This document shows positions 7,988 to 16,998 of a DNA stretch of 64,000 nucleotides, in pieces. The stretch comes from Herbiconiux oxytropis (GTDB lineage Bacteria > Actinomycetota > Actinomycetes > Actinomycetales > Microbacteriaceae): NCBI RefSeq assembly GCF_024979315.1, contig NZ_JANLCK010000002.1, forward strand, positions 372,001-436,000, given 5' to 3'. The stretch's first letter is position 1; the number at the start of each line of letters is the position of its first letter. The notes under the pieces were generated by a model, which had not been told where the DNA came from, searched no databases, and saw only the letters and a list, made by a program, of their open reading frames with translations. Both the position numbers and the translations under genes were made by a program.

Positions 7988-9121
7988 TCAGCCCTTCAGG
8001 GCGTCGCGCAGCTTGACCCTGGCGCCCGTGCGCAGCAGGGAGTTGGAGTAGATGCGCGATCCGATGCCGATGATCAGGAGGGTCGTGGCCACGAGAACCG
8101 CGAGGGAGACCAGCGGCTCCCACCAGGCGGCGTCGCCGAGGAAGAGCCGGAGCGGCATGCCGATGGGCGCCGAGAACGGCACGTACGACATGATCGCCAT
8201 GATCGTCTCGTTGGAGTTGAAGAAGATCACGAGGAAGTACGGGATCATCACGAGCGTCGTGACGGGCGAGGTGACCGAGGCCACCTCCTCCTGCCGCGAG
8301 ACGAGGGCCGCGGTGGCCGCGTAGAGCGCGGCGATGAGCACGAAGCCGAAGACGAAGAACACGATGAACCAGGCGATGGCCGGACCCAGGAGGCCGAGCA
8401 GCGCCGACTGGCCGGTGATCGAGAGGCCCAGCACGCTCATCGCCGCGATCAGGGCGATCTGCCCGAAGGCCAGGATGCTGTTGCCCACCACCTTGCCCGC
8501 CATGAGCTCGCGCGCCGAGATGGTGGAGAGGAGGATCTCGACCACCCGGGTCTGCTTCTCCTCCACGACGCTCTGCGCGATGGTGGAGCCGAAGGTCACG
8601 GCCGACATGAAGAACACGACGCCGAAGGCGATGCCGATGATGTAGCTGAGGAAGCCGTCGTCGCTGTCGCCCGGCTCGAGCAGCTGCACCGGCGGGGCCA
8701 CGCTGAGCAGCGAGACGATGGTGCCGGGGGCCTCGTCGAGGGCGACGAGCTCGTAGCCCAGCTCGGTCTCGGCGGGGAGCACCGCGGCGTCGACGGTGCC
8801 GTCTCGCACGAGCGCCTCCGCCTCGTCGGTGGAGGCCGCCTCGGTGACCTCGAGACCCTGCACGCCGTCGACGACCGATGCCGTGCCGGCCACCGCGGCG
8901 ACCTTCGGGGCCGAGCTGGTGGAGCTGAGGATGCCGCCGACGATGATCGAGGCGAGGATCGCGAGCAGCAGGATGGCGGTCGAGATGAGGAACGACTTGC
9001 TGCGGAGCCGCATCGCGAGCTCGCGCTCGGCGACGAGCCAGGTGCCCTTCACCAGGCCCGGCAGGGCGGGGCGGGGCGGGCGGGCCGGTCGACCGAGGCG
9101 GGGCGGGGTGGTGGCGCTCAT
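7988..9121 (-). CDS. ABC-2 type transporter permease (NatB/YhaP-like)
   Basis: A 377-residue ABC-2 permease. One N-terminal helix (residues ~45-65) is followed by a large extracytoplasmic domain (about residues 66-175), then five or six helices. The motif V-V-E-E-K-Q-T-R-V-V-E-I-L-L-S-T-I-S near residue 210 is typical of the NatB/YhaP exporter group. The product is expected to pair with the ATPase encoded immediately upstream; the ATGA overlap (9118-9121) indicates translational coupling. Such exporters move sodium, drugs or peptides, and the cargo here is not evident. A two-component system lies a few hundred bases further along on the same strand and may control the pair. Confidence 0.9.
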   Translation of the reverse strand: MSATTPPRLGRPARPPRPALPGLVKGTWLVAERELAMRLRSKSFLISTAILLLAILASIIVGGILSSTSSAPKVAAVAGTASVVDGVQGLEVTEAASTDEAEALVRDGTVDAAVLPAETELGYELVALDEAPGTIVSLLSVAPPVQLLEPGDSDDGFLSYIIGIAFGVVFFMSAVTFGSTIAQSVVEEKQTRVVEILLSTISARELMAGKVVGNSILAFGQIALIAAMSVLGLSITGQSALLGLLGPAIAWFIVFFVFGFVLIAALYAATAALVSRQEEVASVTSPVTTLVMIPYFLVIFFNSNETIMAIMSYVPFSAPIGMPLRLFLGDAAWWEPLVSLAVLVATTLLIIGIGSRIYSNSLLRTGARVKLRDALKG

Positions 9122-10014
9122 TTCACGACCTCCTTGAAGATCTGGGCGAGGGTGGGATGGAGGGGGGTGAAGCGGGCCACGGGGCCGGCCGCGAGAGCGC
9201 GGCTGAGCACGGCCTGCGCCGCGGCGAGGCCCTCGTCACCGCGGTCGACCTCGAACTGGGCGTAGTTGCCGTCGAGCTCGACGACCCGCACGCCCGAGAG
9301 CTCACGCACCCAGCCGGCGTCGCTCGCGAGCTCGATCTCGTAGCGGGGCTCGGAGTGCTCGGCCCGGAGGCTCTCCCGGGAGCCGGAGGCGCGGATGGTG
9401 CCGCCGGCGATCACGACCAGGTCGTCGCAGAGGCGCTCGACGATGTCGAGCTGATGCGAGGAGAACAGCACGGGGGCGCCCCCGGCGGCGTGCTCGGTGA
9501 GCACGGCCTGCACGGTCTCGACCGCCATCGGGTCGAGGCCCGAGAAGGGCTCGTCGAGCACGAGCACTTCGGGATCGTGCACGAGCGCGGCGGCGATCTG
9601 GGCGCGCTGCTGATTGCCGAGCGAGAGACTCTCGACGGTCTCGTTGGCGCGCTCGCCGAGACCGAGGCGCTCGAGCAGGTCGTCGGTGCTGCGTTTCGCG
9701 GCCTGCGGCGTCATGCCGTGCAGGCGGCCGAGGTAGACGATCTGCTCGGCGATCTTCATCTTGGGGTAGAGGCCGCGCTCCTCCGGCATGTAGCCGAAGA
9801 GGGCGCGGTCGGCGGGGGTGAGGCGCGTGCCGTCGAGGGTGACGGTGCCGGAATCGCTCGAGAGCACGCCGAGGATGATGCGCATCGTCGTGGTCTTTCC
9901 GGCACCGTTGCCGCCGACGAAACCCGTCATGCGGCCGGCGCCGACGGTGAAGCTCACCCCGTCGAGCACCCGGCGCGAGCCGAAGCTGCGGGAGATGTCG
10001 TCTATTTCGAGCAT
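9118..10014 (-). CDS. ABC transporter ATP-binding protein
   Basis: A 298-residue ABC ATPase. Walker A is G-G-N-G-A-G-K-T-T (residues ~34-42), the signature is L-S-L-G-N-Q-Q (~130-136) with Asn in place of the usual Gly/Gln, and Walker B is V-L-V-L-D-E-P (~150-156). An H-loop follows in S-S-H-Q. A C-terminal domain of about 80 residues after the ATPase is typical of exporters paired with NatB-like permeases. The start ATG 10014 has GAAAGG about seven bases upstream, and a TAGCGT -10-like hexamer at 10041-10046 (minus strand) would give a leader of roughly 25 bases. Confidence 0.92.
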   Translation of the reverse strand: MLEIDDISRSFGSRRVLDGVSFTVGAGRMTGFVGGNGAGKTTTMRIILGVLSSDSGTVTLDGTRLTPADRALFGYMPEERGLYPKMKIAEQIVYLGRLHGMTPQAAKRSTDDLLERLGLGERANETVESLSLGNQQRAQIAAALVHDPEVLVLDEPFSGLDPMAVETVQAVLTEHAAGGAPVLFSSHQLDIVERLCDDLVVIAGGTIRASGSRESLRAEHSEPRYEIELASDAGWVRELSGVRVVELDGNYAQFEVDRGDEGLAAAQAVLSRALAAGPVARFTPLHPTLAQIFKEVVK

Positions 10015-10040
10015 GGTCGACCTTTCGTTGCGATGCCTTC

Positions 10041-10046
10041 ACGCTA
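10041..10046 (-). promoter_or_regulatory. Candidate -10 hexamer (TAGCGT) for the ABC exporter operon
   Basis: Read on the minus strand the hexamer is TAGCGT. The same hexamer lies 6-7 bases before the starts of the sensor kinase, exonuclease III, DUF4190 and 39430 genes. Here it is 26 bases before the ATG, leaving room for the visible GAAAGG ribosome site. No convincing -35 element is visible. Confidence 0.4.
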
Positions 10047-10216
10047 GGGCGGGCGCGAGAGGAGGGCATCAGCCGCGAGGAGGGGGAGGCTCCGCCGTGC
10101 GGTGGAGCGTGGGGCGGGTGCGCTCGCTGACAATGTGCCCAGGTGGTCGTGGAGCGAGGGCGCAGGGCATACCCTTCGGATACCGAGCCATCGTGGCTTG
10201 CGATGGAGGAAGAACC

Positions 10217-10354
10217 ATGGCTGAGAAATCCGCACGCAAGGCAGTTGCGAAGCCCGCGGCCCGCTCTCTCAAGGAGAAGCGCGCCGACAAGAAGGCGAAG
10301 TCGGATGTGAAGGACCACTCGGCCGACGCGGTCTCGGGCGTCAAGAAGAAGTAG
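10217..10354 (+). CDS. Small basic Lys/Ala-rich protein, unknown function
   Basis: A 45-residue protein, about a third Lys/Arg, with no hydrophobic segment. The ATG at 10217 is backed by a strong GGAGGAAG six or so bases upstream. The sequence alternates K-A-V-A-K-P-A-A-R-like blocks with acidic-basic K-S-D-V-K-D-H and ends in K-K-K. This composition suggests nucleic-acid or ribosome association, as with histone-like tails, but no domain is recognised. It stands alone between the divergent ABC operon and the convergent response regulator, so it has its own promoter somewhere in 10047-10205. Longer frames beginning upstream of 10217 are unlikely. Confidence 0.7.
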   Translation: MAEKSARKAVAKPAARSLKEKRADKKAKSDVKDHSADAVSGVKKK

Positions 10355-10366
10355 CGGCTCCGGCGG

Positions 10367-11101
10367 TCAGCTGCGGCCGGGCACGGCGATGCCGTTCTCG
10401 TAGGCGAAGACGACCGCCTGGATGCGATCGCGGAGGCCGAGCTTCTGCAGGATCTTGGAGACGTGCGTCTTGACCGTCGCCTCGCCCAGGTAGAGCTCGC
10501 CCGCGATCTCGCTGTTGGAGCGCCCGGCGGCGAGCAGTTCGAGCACCTCGCGCTCCCGCTCGGTGAGGTCGGCGAGCGCCGCCGCCGCAGGGGGAGCCGC
10601 AGCCGTGGCCGCCCCGGAAGCCGTGGCCGCCGGCGTCGCCTCGGTGAACTGGGCCGGCGGACGAGACGTGAAGCTCTCGATCACGCGACGGGTGACATCC
10701 GGGGACAGCAGCGCATCGCCCCGCGCGATCACCTGCACCGCGGCCACGAGGTCCTCCGGCGACGAGTTCTTCAGCACGAAGCCGCTCGCGCCGGCCTCGA
10801 GGGCTTCGAAGAGGTAGTCGTCGCGGTTGAAGGTCGTGAGGATGAGGATGCCGGCGCGGGTGCCGGCCGCGATCAGCTCGCGGGTGGCGGCGAGGCCGTC
10901 GAGGTCGGGCATCTGCACGTCCATGCACACGACGTCGGGCTGCAGCGCTCCCACGAGCTCGACGGCTTCGCGCCCCGTGCGGGCCTCGCCCACGACGTCG
11001 ATGCCGTCTTCCGACTCGAGGATGATGCGGAGCCCGACGCGCACGAGATCCTGATCGTCGGCCAGCACGACCCGGATGCGCCCCGGCGTCTCGTCGGTCA
11101 T
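10367..11101 (-). CDS. NarL/LuxR-family response regulator
   Basis: A 244-residue regulator. The receiver domain has the acidic pocket A-D-D-Q (residues ~14-17) and phospho-acceptor Asp61 (C-M-D-V-Q-M-P-D). An unusually long Ala/Pro/Thr linker (about residues 145-180) precedes a GerE-type helix-turn-helix starting at L-T-E-R-E-R-E-V-L. ATG 11101 overlaps the kinase stop by four bases (ATGA); a much longer open frame upstream is only the kinase gene read in another phase. It is expected to be phosphorylated by the adjacent DesK/NarX-like kinase. The neighbouring ABC exporter (9118-10014 and 7988-9121) is a plausible target, as this arrangement is common in actinobacteria. Confidence 0.93.
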   Translation of the reverse strand: MTDETPGRIRVVLADDQDLVRVGLRIILESEDGIDVVGEARTGREAVELVGALQPDVVCMDVQMPDLDGLAATRELIAAGTRAGILILTTFNRDDYLFEALEAGASGFVLKNSSPEDLVAAVQVIARGDALLSPDVTRRVIESFTSRPPAQFTEATPAATASGAATAAAPPAAAALADLTEREREVLELLAAGRSNSEIAGELYLGEATVKTHVSKILQKLGLRDRIQAVVFAYENGIAVPGRS

Positions 11102-12468
11102 CGGTGGGCCCCCTCGGTGGAGTCGGTCGGTGTGGGTGCACCGGATGCGACCGGGGCGGTGGGCGTGCCGGATGCGACCGAGGCGGTGGGCGTGCCGGCG
11201 GCGCGCTTCGGGGTGAGGGGCAGGGTGGCGCGCACGCGGTAGCCTCCGCGGGGCTTCGGACCGATGTCGATGGTGCCGCCGACGGCCACGACGCGCTCGC
11301 GCATGCCGATCTGACCGAGGCCCGAGCCGGATCCCGATCCGGCTCCTGCGCCCGTGTCGCTCACGTCGATCTCGATCCTGTCGTCGAGGTAGCGCAGCCG
11401 CACGTCGGCCTCGGCCCGGCTGCCACCGTGCTTGCGCACATTCGTGAGCGACTCCTGCGCGATCCGGTACACGCTGAGACCGATCACGGGCGGAACCGGC
11501 ACCACCTCGCCGACCGTGGAGAACGTGACGGGGAGTCCCGCAGCCCGCACCTCTTCCACGAGCTCGTCGAGCTGGGCGATGCCGCGGGTGGAGGCCGAGC
11601 GGCTCGCTTCCGGGTCTCCGGACTGGCGGAGCGCTCCGAGCATCCGGTGCAGCTCGTCGACGGCCTCGCGCGCGTTCGTCTCGATGACGGTGAGCGACTC
11701 GATCGCCCTGGGGTCGGCGTCGCTCTTGGCGAGCACCCGGCGAGCGGCCCCGGCCTGCAGCCCCATGACCGAGACGTGGTGTGCCACCACGTCGTGGAGC
11801 TCCCGCGCGATGCGCACCCGTTCGAGCTCGACGGCCTGGCGGCTGCTCACCTCCCGCTCCCGCTCGAGCTCCCGCGTGCGCTGCTCGAGCGCGTCGCGCT
11901 GTCGGGCCGAGGCGAAGGAGGCATTGCCGAACACGTAGGCCGCCCCGAAATAGAGCAGGTTCGTGACGAGCTGGATGGCGGCCACCGCGATGTACTGCGA
12001 CAACCAGCCCTCCCGATCCGAGCCCGGGATGGCCTCGGGGTTGCTCACCTGCATCACGACGAGGCCGACCAGCCAGAGCACCATGCCGATGGCGATGAGG
12101 ATGCGCACCACTCGAGCGAGCAGGCGGTTGGCGCTCCACGCGCCCACCGAGTAGAAGGCGATGAAAAGGCAGATGTTGGCGAACAGCTGCTCCCAGACGG
12201 CGAGGTTCTGGCCGATCACGAACGTGGCGGTCACGACGAGGGCGACGAGCACGGGGAAGCGACGCCGGAACGCGAGCGAGCCGGCGATCACCACCGCCCA
12301 GATGGCCGCGCCCCACCAGGGTGCGTGCGACTGCGGGATGGCGCCGACGTAGAGGAACCAGCTGAGCCACGCGGCCACCGCGAGCACGCCCGCGACGATG
12401 GCGTCCCGGCGGTAGCCGGCAGCACCGGGGCGCGGTCTCACCCAGTCATCGGTGGTGGCGGAGGTCAT
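11098..12468 (-). CDS. Sensor histidine kinase (HisKA_3, NarL-partner type)
   Basis: A 456-residue membrane kinase. Five or six helices occupy residues ~20-185, then a coiled-coil linker leads to a HisKA_3 dimerisation domain with phospho-acceptor His225 in R-I-A-R-E-L-H-D-V-V-A-H-H. The HATPase domain has its N-box in E-S-L-T-N-V-R-K-H and its G-box region in D-T-G-A-G-A-G-S-G-S-G-S-G-L-G, with a Gly-Ser expansion inside the lid. A Thr/Ala-rich C-terminal tail repeats A-S-G-T-P-T. The ATG at 12468 has no spaced ribosome site (GGAGGG abuts it), but TAGCGT lies exactly six bases before it, so transcription may begin at the ATG. Confidence 0.93.
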   Translation of the reverse strand: MTSATTDDWVRPRPGAAGYRRDAIVAGVLAVAAWLSWFLYVGAIPQSHAPWWGAAIWAVVIAGSLAFRRRFPVLVALVVTATFVIGQNLAVWEQLFANICLFIAFYSVGAWSANRLLARVVRILIAIGMVLWLVGLVVMQVSNPEAIPGSDREGWLSQYIAVAAIQLVTNLLYFGAAYVFGNASFASARQRDALEQRTRELEREREVSSRQAVELERVRIARELHDVVAHHVSVMGLQAGAARRVLAKSDADPRAIESLTVIETNAREAVDELHRMLGALRQSGDPEASRSASTRGIAQLDELVEEVRAAGLPVTFSTVGEVVPVPPVIGLSVYRIAQESLTNVRKHGGSRAEADVRLRYLDDRIEIDVSDTGAGAGSGSGSGLGQIGMRERVVAVGGTIDIGPKPRGGYRVRATLPLTPKRAAGTPTASVASGTPTAPVASGAPTPTDSTEGAHR

Positions 12469-12474
12469 CCCTCC

Positions 12475-12480
12475 ACGCTA
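12475..12480 (-). promoter_or_regulatory. -10-like TAGCGT giving a leaderless kinase mRNA
   Basis: On the minus strand TAGCGT is followed by six bases (GGAGGG) and then the kinase ATG. Sigma-A transcripts normally start 6-7 bases after the -10 box, so the ATG would sit at or next to +1. The 12-base block TAGCGTGGAGG[GC] is shared with the exonuclease III start. Confidence 0.5.
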
Positions 12481-12524
12481 GCGACGTTCTCCACCCCCGC
12501 CATCCGTCGCGCGGATGAGCGGGC

Positions 12525-13328
12525 TCAGGCGAGCGTGCGGCGGGTGCCGTTGAGGCCGGCGGCCGGGGAGTCCCAGAGGGCGACGACCGCGTCGGCCAGG
12601 GTGGCGACGTCGGTGAAGCCAGGGAAGCGGCGCTCCGGGTTCGCCGCGCGCATCCGCTCGTCGACGAGGGCCTTGACCGCGAAAACCACCGCGGCCGCCC
12701 GCAGGCCGGGGCGTTCGGGGTCGCGTTCGCGTTCGCGTTCGCGTTCGCCGGCACGGTCGGCTCCATCGGCGGCGCCGGCCTGGTCGGTGGTGAAGGCGTC
12801 GGCGAGGGAGCGCATCCACGACTCGGAGGCGGCCTTGGCCGCCGTGTAGTCGGCTCCGGATGCCGTGGGCGCGTCGACGGAGACCGACGAGACGAACACC
12901 ACTCGGCCGGACGCCGAGTCCGCGAGCGCCGGATAGAAGGCGCGCACGGTGTTGCGGAGCGTGCGGAACGAGCGCTCCACGGCCGTCCAGCCCTCATCGG
13001 TCTGCCCAGTGATGCCCGTGCCGCCGACCCAGCCGCCCACGAGGTGGACGAGCCCGTCGACCGCACCCGTCGCGCGCGCCAGGGCGGTGACGGCCTCCGG
13101 ATCGGCGAGGTCGCACACGGCGGTCGAGATGCCGGGCACGCGCTCGGCGAGGGCGGCGAGCCGCTCGTCGGACGAGCCCACCGCCAGCACGACGGCCCCG
13201 GCGGCGACGAGCGCGGCGCACGTGGCGACGCCCGACTCGCTCGTCGCACCGGCCACCACGACCACTCGGCCCCGCACGCTGCCACCCGAGCCGGCGGCGG
13301 GCTCGGAGACGACCCGATCCTCAGTCAT
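12525..13328 (-). CDS. Short-chain dehydrogenase/reductase with variable E-R repeat loop
   Basis: A 267-residue SDR with a Rossmann fold. The nucleotide-binding loop is A-G-A-T-S-E-S-G (the classical T-G-x-x-x-G-x-G in altered form). The catalytic Ser lies in V-V-F-V-S-S-V-S and the Y-T-A-A-K pair gives Tyr and Lys. A loop of about 25 residues contains an (Glu-Arg) repeat encoded by four 6-bp units, an unusual insertion for the family. ATG 13328 overlaps the stop of the DUF6421-like gene by eight bases, so the two are coupled. The pairing suggests both act on one small molecule, but the substrate is not visible. Confidence 0.85.
   Translation of the reverse strand: MTEDRVVSEPAAGSGGSVRGRVVVVAGATSESGVATCAALVAAGAVVLAVGSSDERLAALAERVPGISTAVCDLADPEAVTALARATGAVDGLVHLVGGWVGGTGITGQTDEGWTAVERSFRTLRNTVRAFYPALADSASGRVVFVSSVSVDAPTASGADYTAAKAASESWMRSLADAFTTDQAGAADGADRAGERERERERDPERPGLRAAAVVFAVKALVDERMRAANPERRFPGFTDVATLADAVVALWDSPAAGLNGTRRTLA
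12722..12748. repeat. Hexanucleotide tandem repeat (CGCGTT)4 inside the SDR gene
   Basis: Four perfect CGCGTT copies plus a partial fifth encode alternating Arg-Glu on the minus strand. A six-base unit changes length in frame, so strains could differ by Glu-Arg pairs without loss of function. Confidence 0.85.
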
Positions 13329-14715
13329 CGGCGCCCGTGATCCCCGCGGTCGAGTCGATGACGTCACGCATCTTCTTCTCGAGGGCCTCGTAGAACATCG
13401 AGAGGGGGAACTCGTCGTCGAGCACGGCGTCGGTGAGACCCCGCGGCGGCCCGTCGAGCGGGAGCGCTTCCCTGCCCTGCGCCCAGACCGATGCCGGATG
13501 CGGTGTGACGGTGGTGGTGATGAGCTCGTAGGCCGCGAGCCAGTGCGCGATCTTGGGGCGGTCGATCGAGCGCCAGTAGAGCTCGTCGATCGCGTCGCCG
13601 AGCGCCGTGACAGCGGGGGCGACCTCGGGCCAGTCGATCGTGAGTCGCGTGTCGGTCCAGTGCAGCACGCCGCGCTGGTGCAGCCAGGCGAAGAGCAGCT
13701 GGCCGCCGAGGCCGTCGTAGTTGCGCACGCGCGAGCCCGTGATGGCGAAGCGGAAGATGCGGTCGAACAGCACCGCGTACTGCACGAGCGCCGCGTGCTT
13801 ACGCAGCTCCGGCGAGCCCTCGTCGCCCTTCGCGGTCTCGGCGCGCTCGACCTTCACGGCCTCGCGGAACGCCGTGAGGTCGCAGCGCAGCTCCTCGAGC
13901 GAGTAGAGGAAGAACGGCATGCGCTGCTTGATCATGAACGGATCGAACGGCAGGTCGCCGCGCATGTGCGTGCGGTCGTGGATGAGATCCCACATCACGA
14001 ACGTGCGCTCGGCGAGCTCCTGGTCGGCGAGCAGCTCCTGGGCGTCGGCCGGCAGCTCGAGCCGCGTCACCTCGGCCGCGTGCCGCACCACCCGGCGGAA
14101 CCTGGCCGCCTCCCGGTCGGCGAAGATGCCGCCCCAGGTGAACGGGATGACCCGCGAGGTGGCCACCGACTCGGGGAAGAGCACGGCCGAGTTGGTGTCG
14201 TAGCCGGCCGTGAAGTCGAGGAACCGGATGGGCAGGAACAGCGCGTTCGAGTAGTCGCCGGCCTCGAGCTCTGCCACGAACGACGGCCAGACCACCTCGA
14301 ACAGCACCGCCTCGACGTGCCGGTCGGTGCTGCCGTTCTGCGTGTACATGGGGAACACCACGAGGTGCTGCACGCCGTCGACCCGGTCGGCCGCCGGTGC
14401 GAAGGCCTCGAGCGCGGCCACGAAGTCGGGGATGCCGAAGCCCCCGTCGGCCCAGGCCGCGAAGTCGCCGTCGAGCGCCTCGAGGTAGTCGGCATCGTGC
14501 GGGAAGCGGGGAGCCAGCGCCGCAACCGACGAGCGGATGCGCTGCACGAGCGTGCGGGCGAGCGGATGGTCGACGGGGTCGGGCACCGACCCGTCTTTCA
14601 CCTGAAGCACCTGGAGGGAGCCGACCGCGGACTTGAGCTCCAGCCAGGCGGCGTCTTCGACGACCTCGGGTTCTCCGATGATGGGCAGAGCGGTGCGCTC
14701 GGGGCGTGTGGACAT
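13321..14715 (-). CDS. DUF6421-like protein of unknown function
   Basis: A soluble protein of 464 residues without signal peptide or membrane helix. I believe it matches the actinobacterial DUF6421 family, recalled by overall length and by segments such as F-V-M-W-D-L-I-H-D-R-T-H-M-R-G-D-L and V-F-P-M-Y-T-Q-N-G-S; this could not be checked. The H-D-R-T-H block could form a metal or catalytic centre, which is speculation. The ATG at 14715 has GGAGG eight bases upstream, and a TAGGCT -10-like hexamer lies further out. It is the first gene of a two-gene operon with the SDR (8-base overlap). Members of this family occurring beside an SDR would support a joint metabolic step. Confidence 0.7.
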   Translation of the reverse strand: MSTRPERTALPIIGEPEVVEDAAWLELKSAVGSLQVLQVKDGSVPDPVDHPLARTLVQRIRSSVAALAPRFPHDADYLEALDGDFAAWADGGFGIPDFVAALEAFAPAADRVDGVQHLVVFPMYTQNGSTDRHVEAVLFEVVWPSFVAELEAGDYSNALFLPIRFLDFTAGYDTNSAVLFPESVATSRVIPFTWGGIFADREAARFRRVVRHAAEVTRLELPADAQELLADQELAERTFVMWDLIHDRTHMRGDLPFDPFMIKQRMPFFLYSLEELRCDLTAFREAVKVERAETAKGDEGSPELRKHAALVQYAVLFDRIFRFAITGSRVRNYDGLGGQLLFAWLHQRGVLHWTDTRLTIDWPEVAPAVTALGDAIDELYWRSIDRPKIAHWLAAYELITTTVTPHPASVWAQGREALPLDGPPRGLTDAVLDDEFPLSMFYEALEKKMRDVIDSTAGITGADD

Positions 14716-14877
14716 GGTGGAACCTCCGATCGATCGTCTCCTCGAGCCTAGGCGCAACGCATCCGCTCTTCTTTGACCTGGCCTCCATTTCTTTGCGTGA
14801 AACCCCCGGAACAGCGCGGATAATCGCCGGACGCCGCCTCTCAGGCTCGCGAGTGCGCCCCGGGTAGCATGGACGCG

Positions 14878-16998
14878 ATGAGAACGAAGACGGGCACGCC
14901 CGATGCCCCGACCGCCGCCTCAGGCCTCGCGGGCAAGCCCGACCACTTCCTTCCGCACATCCAGGGCCTCCGCGCCATCGCCGTGCTCCTCGTGGTGGTC
15001 TACCACTTCTGGCCCGGTCGCCTGAGCGGCGGCTACATCGGCGTGGACGTCTTCTTCGTGATCTCGGGCTTCCTCATCACCCAGCAGCTCGCGCGCCAGC
15101 TCGAGCGCACCGATCGCATCGCGCTGCCGAGCTTCTACGCCAAGCGCGCCCGTCGCCTCCTTCCCGCCGCGATCACCGTGCTCGTCTTCGCGAGCCTCGC
15201 GACCCTGTTCGTGATGCCGCTGTCGAGTCTGACCGAGAACGTGCGCGAGATCCTCGCCTCGACCTTTTATGTGGAGAACTGGATCCTCGCGGCCAACTCT
15301 GTGGACTACCTCGCCGCGGCCAACGAGGCGAGCCTCGTGCAGCACTACTGGTCGCTCTCGCTCGAGGAGCAGTTCTACCTCTTCTGGCCCGTGCTGCTGC
15401 TCGGCGCCTCGGTCTTCGCCGTGAAGGTCATGAAGAAGCGCACGTGGGTGGGCCTCATCGGCGTGCTCGCCGTCGTGGGCCTCGCGAGCTTCGCCCTCTC
15501 CGTGTTCGTGACCGCCACCGATCCGGCCGCCGCCTACTTCGTGACCTACACACGGGTGTGGGAGTTCGCCGTCGGCGGCGCACTCGCCCTGCTGCCGCGG
15601 CTCCGCCCCACGAGGGCGTGGCTGTCGAACGTGCTCGGCTACGGCGGCGTCGTGGTGATCCTCGCCTGCGGCTACCTCTTCGACAAGTCCACGCCGTTCC
15701 CGGGCTACATGGCCGCGATCCCGGTGCTCGCCACCGCCGCGGTGATCGTGAGCCACCACCGCGCGAAGCCGTGGGATGCGGGTCGCGTGCTGAGCATCCG
15801 CCCGGTGAGCTTCATCGGCGACATCTCCTATTCCCTCTACCTGTGGCATTGGCCGCTGATCGTGATCGCCCCCTACATCCCGGGGTGGGGTCTCACCACC
15901 GCGCACCGGCTCGCGCTGTTCGCCTTCTGCTTCGTCATCGCGTGGCTGACCAAGCGCTTCATCGAGGATCCGACCCGGCAGTGGCGGTTCTTCACCACCA
16001 GGAAGCCCCGCGCGACCCTCATCGGCGTGGTCGCCGCCATGGCCGTGTCGAGCCTCTTCGTGGGCGGCGCCTGGGCCGTGCAGCAGCCGAAGTACGACGC
16101 CGAGGCCACCCAGCTCGCCCAGACCCTGGAGAACCCCCCGGAGTGCTTCGGCGCCGCGAGCGGCCCCACCGACGGCCTCGAGCCGATCGTGCCGCTCTGC
16201 GAGAACCCGGAGCTCGCGGACGAGATCATTCCGAGCCCCGGTTTCGGCAATGCCGACCGGCCGCTGCACCCCGAGTGCCTCAGCACCCTCAACGACGCGA
16301 GCGTGCGCGACTGCACGTTCGGCAGCGACGATCCGGATGCCCCCCAGGTCGCCCTCGTCGGCGACAGCCATGCCTACGCGCTCATGGATCCCTTCGTGGA
16401 GATGGCCGAGCGCAACGGCTGGCACCTCACGACCTACCTCAAGGGCGGCTGCCCGTGGTCGACGGCGCCGCTCGCGGGCCGAGACGCCTTCGCGATCTCG
16501 TGCGACGACTGGCGCAGCGACCTCACCGCCCAGCTCGAGGCGCACGAGCCCTTCGACGCCGTCTTCACCGCCGCGCTGACCGACCGCAACGTGCCTGGCA
16601 CCGACGAGGACGAGCGGATGGCCGCGATCGGCTATGCCGAGGCCTGGACGCCGGTGTTCGAGGCGGGCACCCCGATCGTGACTCTCGTGGACAACCCCGC
16701 GTGGGAGGACGACCCCAACAAGTGCCTGCGCACCGAGGACGCCTCGGCGTGCACCATGCCGCGCGACGAGGGCCTCGCCGAGTTCGACCCCATCGCGATG
16801 GCCGCCGAGGGTGCCGCGACCGAGGGCCGGGACATCACGCTGCTCGACTTCAGCGACACCTATTGCACGGCCGAGGAGTGCCAGGCCGTCGTGGGCGGCG
16901 CCAACGTCTACCGCGACATCGACCACCTCACGCGCACCTTCGCGTTCACCCTGGGCCCGTTCCTGGAGCGCGCGATGAATGAGGCGCTGACGAGGTGA
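14878..16998 (+). CDS. Acyltransferase-3 membrane protein with SGNH-like C-terminal domain (OafA type)
   Basis: About 706 residues. The N-terminal ~400 residues are an acyltransferase-3 domain with ten or so helices; conserved points are H-I-Q-G-L-R-A-I-A-V, V-V-Y-H-F, F-F-V-I-S-G-F-L-I and R-R-L-L-P-A. The C-terminal ~300 residues form an extracytoplasmic SGNH-like domain with V-G-D-S-H and a late D-x-x-H (D-I-D-H-L). OafA-type enzymes O-acetylate surface polysaccharides or wall polymers. An ATG nine bases upstream (14869) is possible, but TAGCAT at 14865-14870 ends seven bases before ATG 14878, favouring the latter as a leaderless start. The AEC transporter gene overlaps its stop by four bases. 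Confidence 0.92.
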   Translation: MRTKTGTPDAPTAASGLAGKPDHFLPHIQGLRAIAVLLVVVYHFWPGRLSGGYIGVDVFFVISGFLITQQLARQLERTDRIALPSFYAKRARRLLPAAITVLVFASLATLFVMPLSSLTENVREILASTFYVENWILAANSVDYLAAANEASLVQHYWSLSLEEQFYLFWPVLLLGASVFAVKVMKKRTWVGLIGVLAVVGLASFALSVFVTATDPAAAYFVTYTRVWEFAVGGALALLPRLRPTRAWLSNVLGYGGVVVILACGYLFDKSTPFPGYMAAIPVLATAAVIVSHHRAKPWDAGRVLSIRPVSFIGDISYSLYLWHWPLIVIAPYIPGWGLTTAHRLALFAFCFVIAWLTKRFIEDPTRQWRFFTTRKPRATLIGVVAAMAVSSLFVGGAWAVQQPKYDAEATQLAQTLENPPECFGAASGPTDGLEPIVPLCENPELADEIIPSPGFGNADRPLHPECLSTLNDASVRDCTFGSDDPDAPQVALVGDSHAYALMDPFVEMAERNGWHLTTYLKGGCPWSTAPLAGRDAFAISCDDWRSDLTAQLEAHEPFDAVFTAALTDRNVPGTDEDERMAAIGYAEAWTPVFEAGTPIVTLVDNPAWEDDPNKCLRTEDASACTMPRDEGLAEFDPIAMAAEGAATEGRDITLLDFSDTYCTAEECQAVVGGANVYRDIDHLTRTFAFTLGPFLERAMNEALTR

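Noticed and set aside
15785-15805. TGAGCATCCGCCCGG match to the amine-operon palindrome
   Set aside because: It is inside the acyltransferase coding region and the second half-site is not complementary.
14920-16926. Long minus-strand frame opposite the acyltransferase
   Set aside because: Composition rich in Glu, Gly, His and Arg, without homology. The opposite strand carries a clear acyltransferase.
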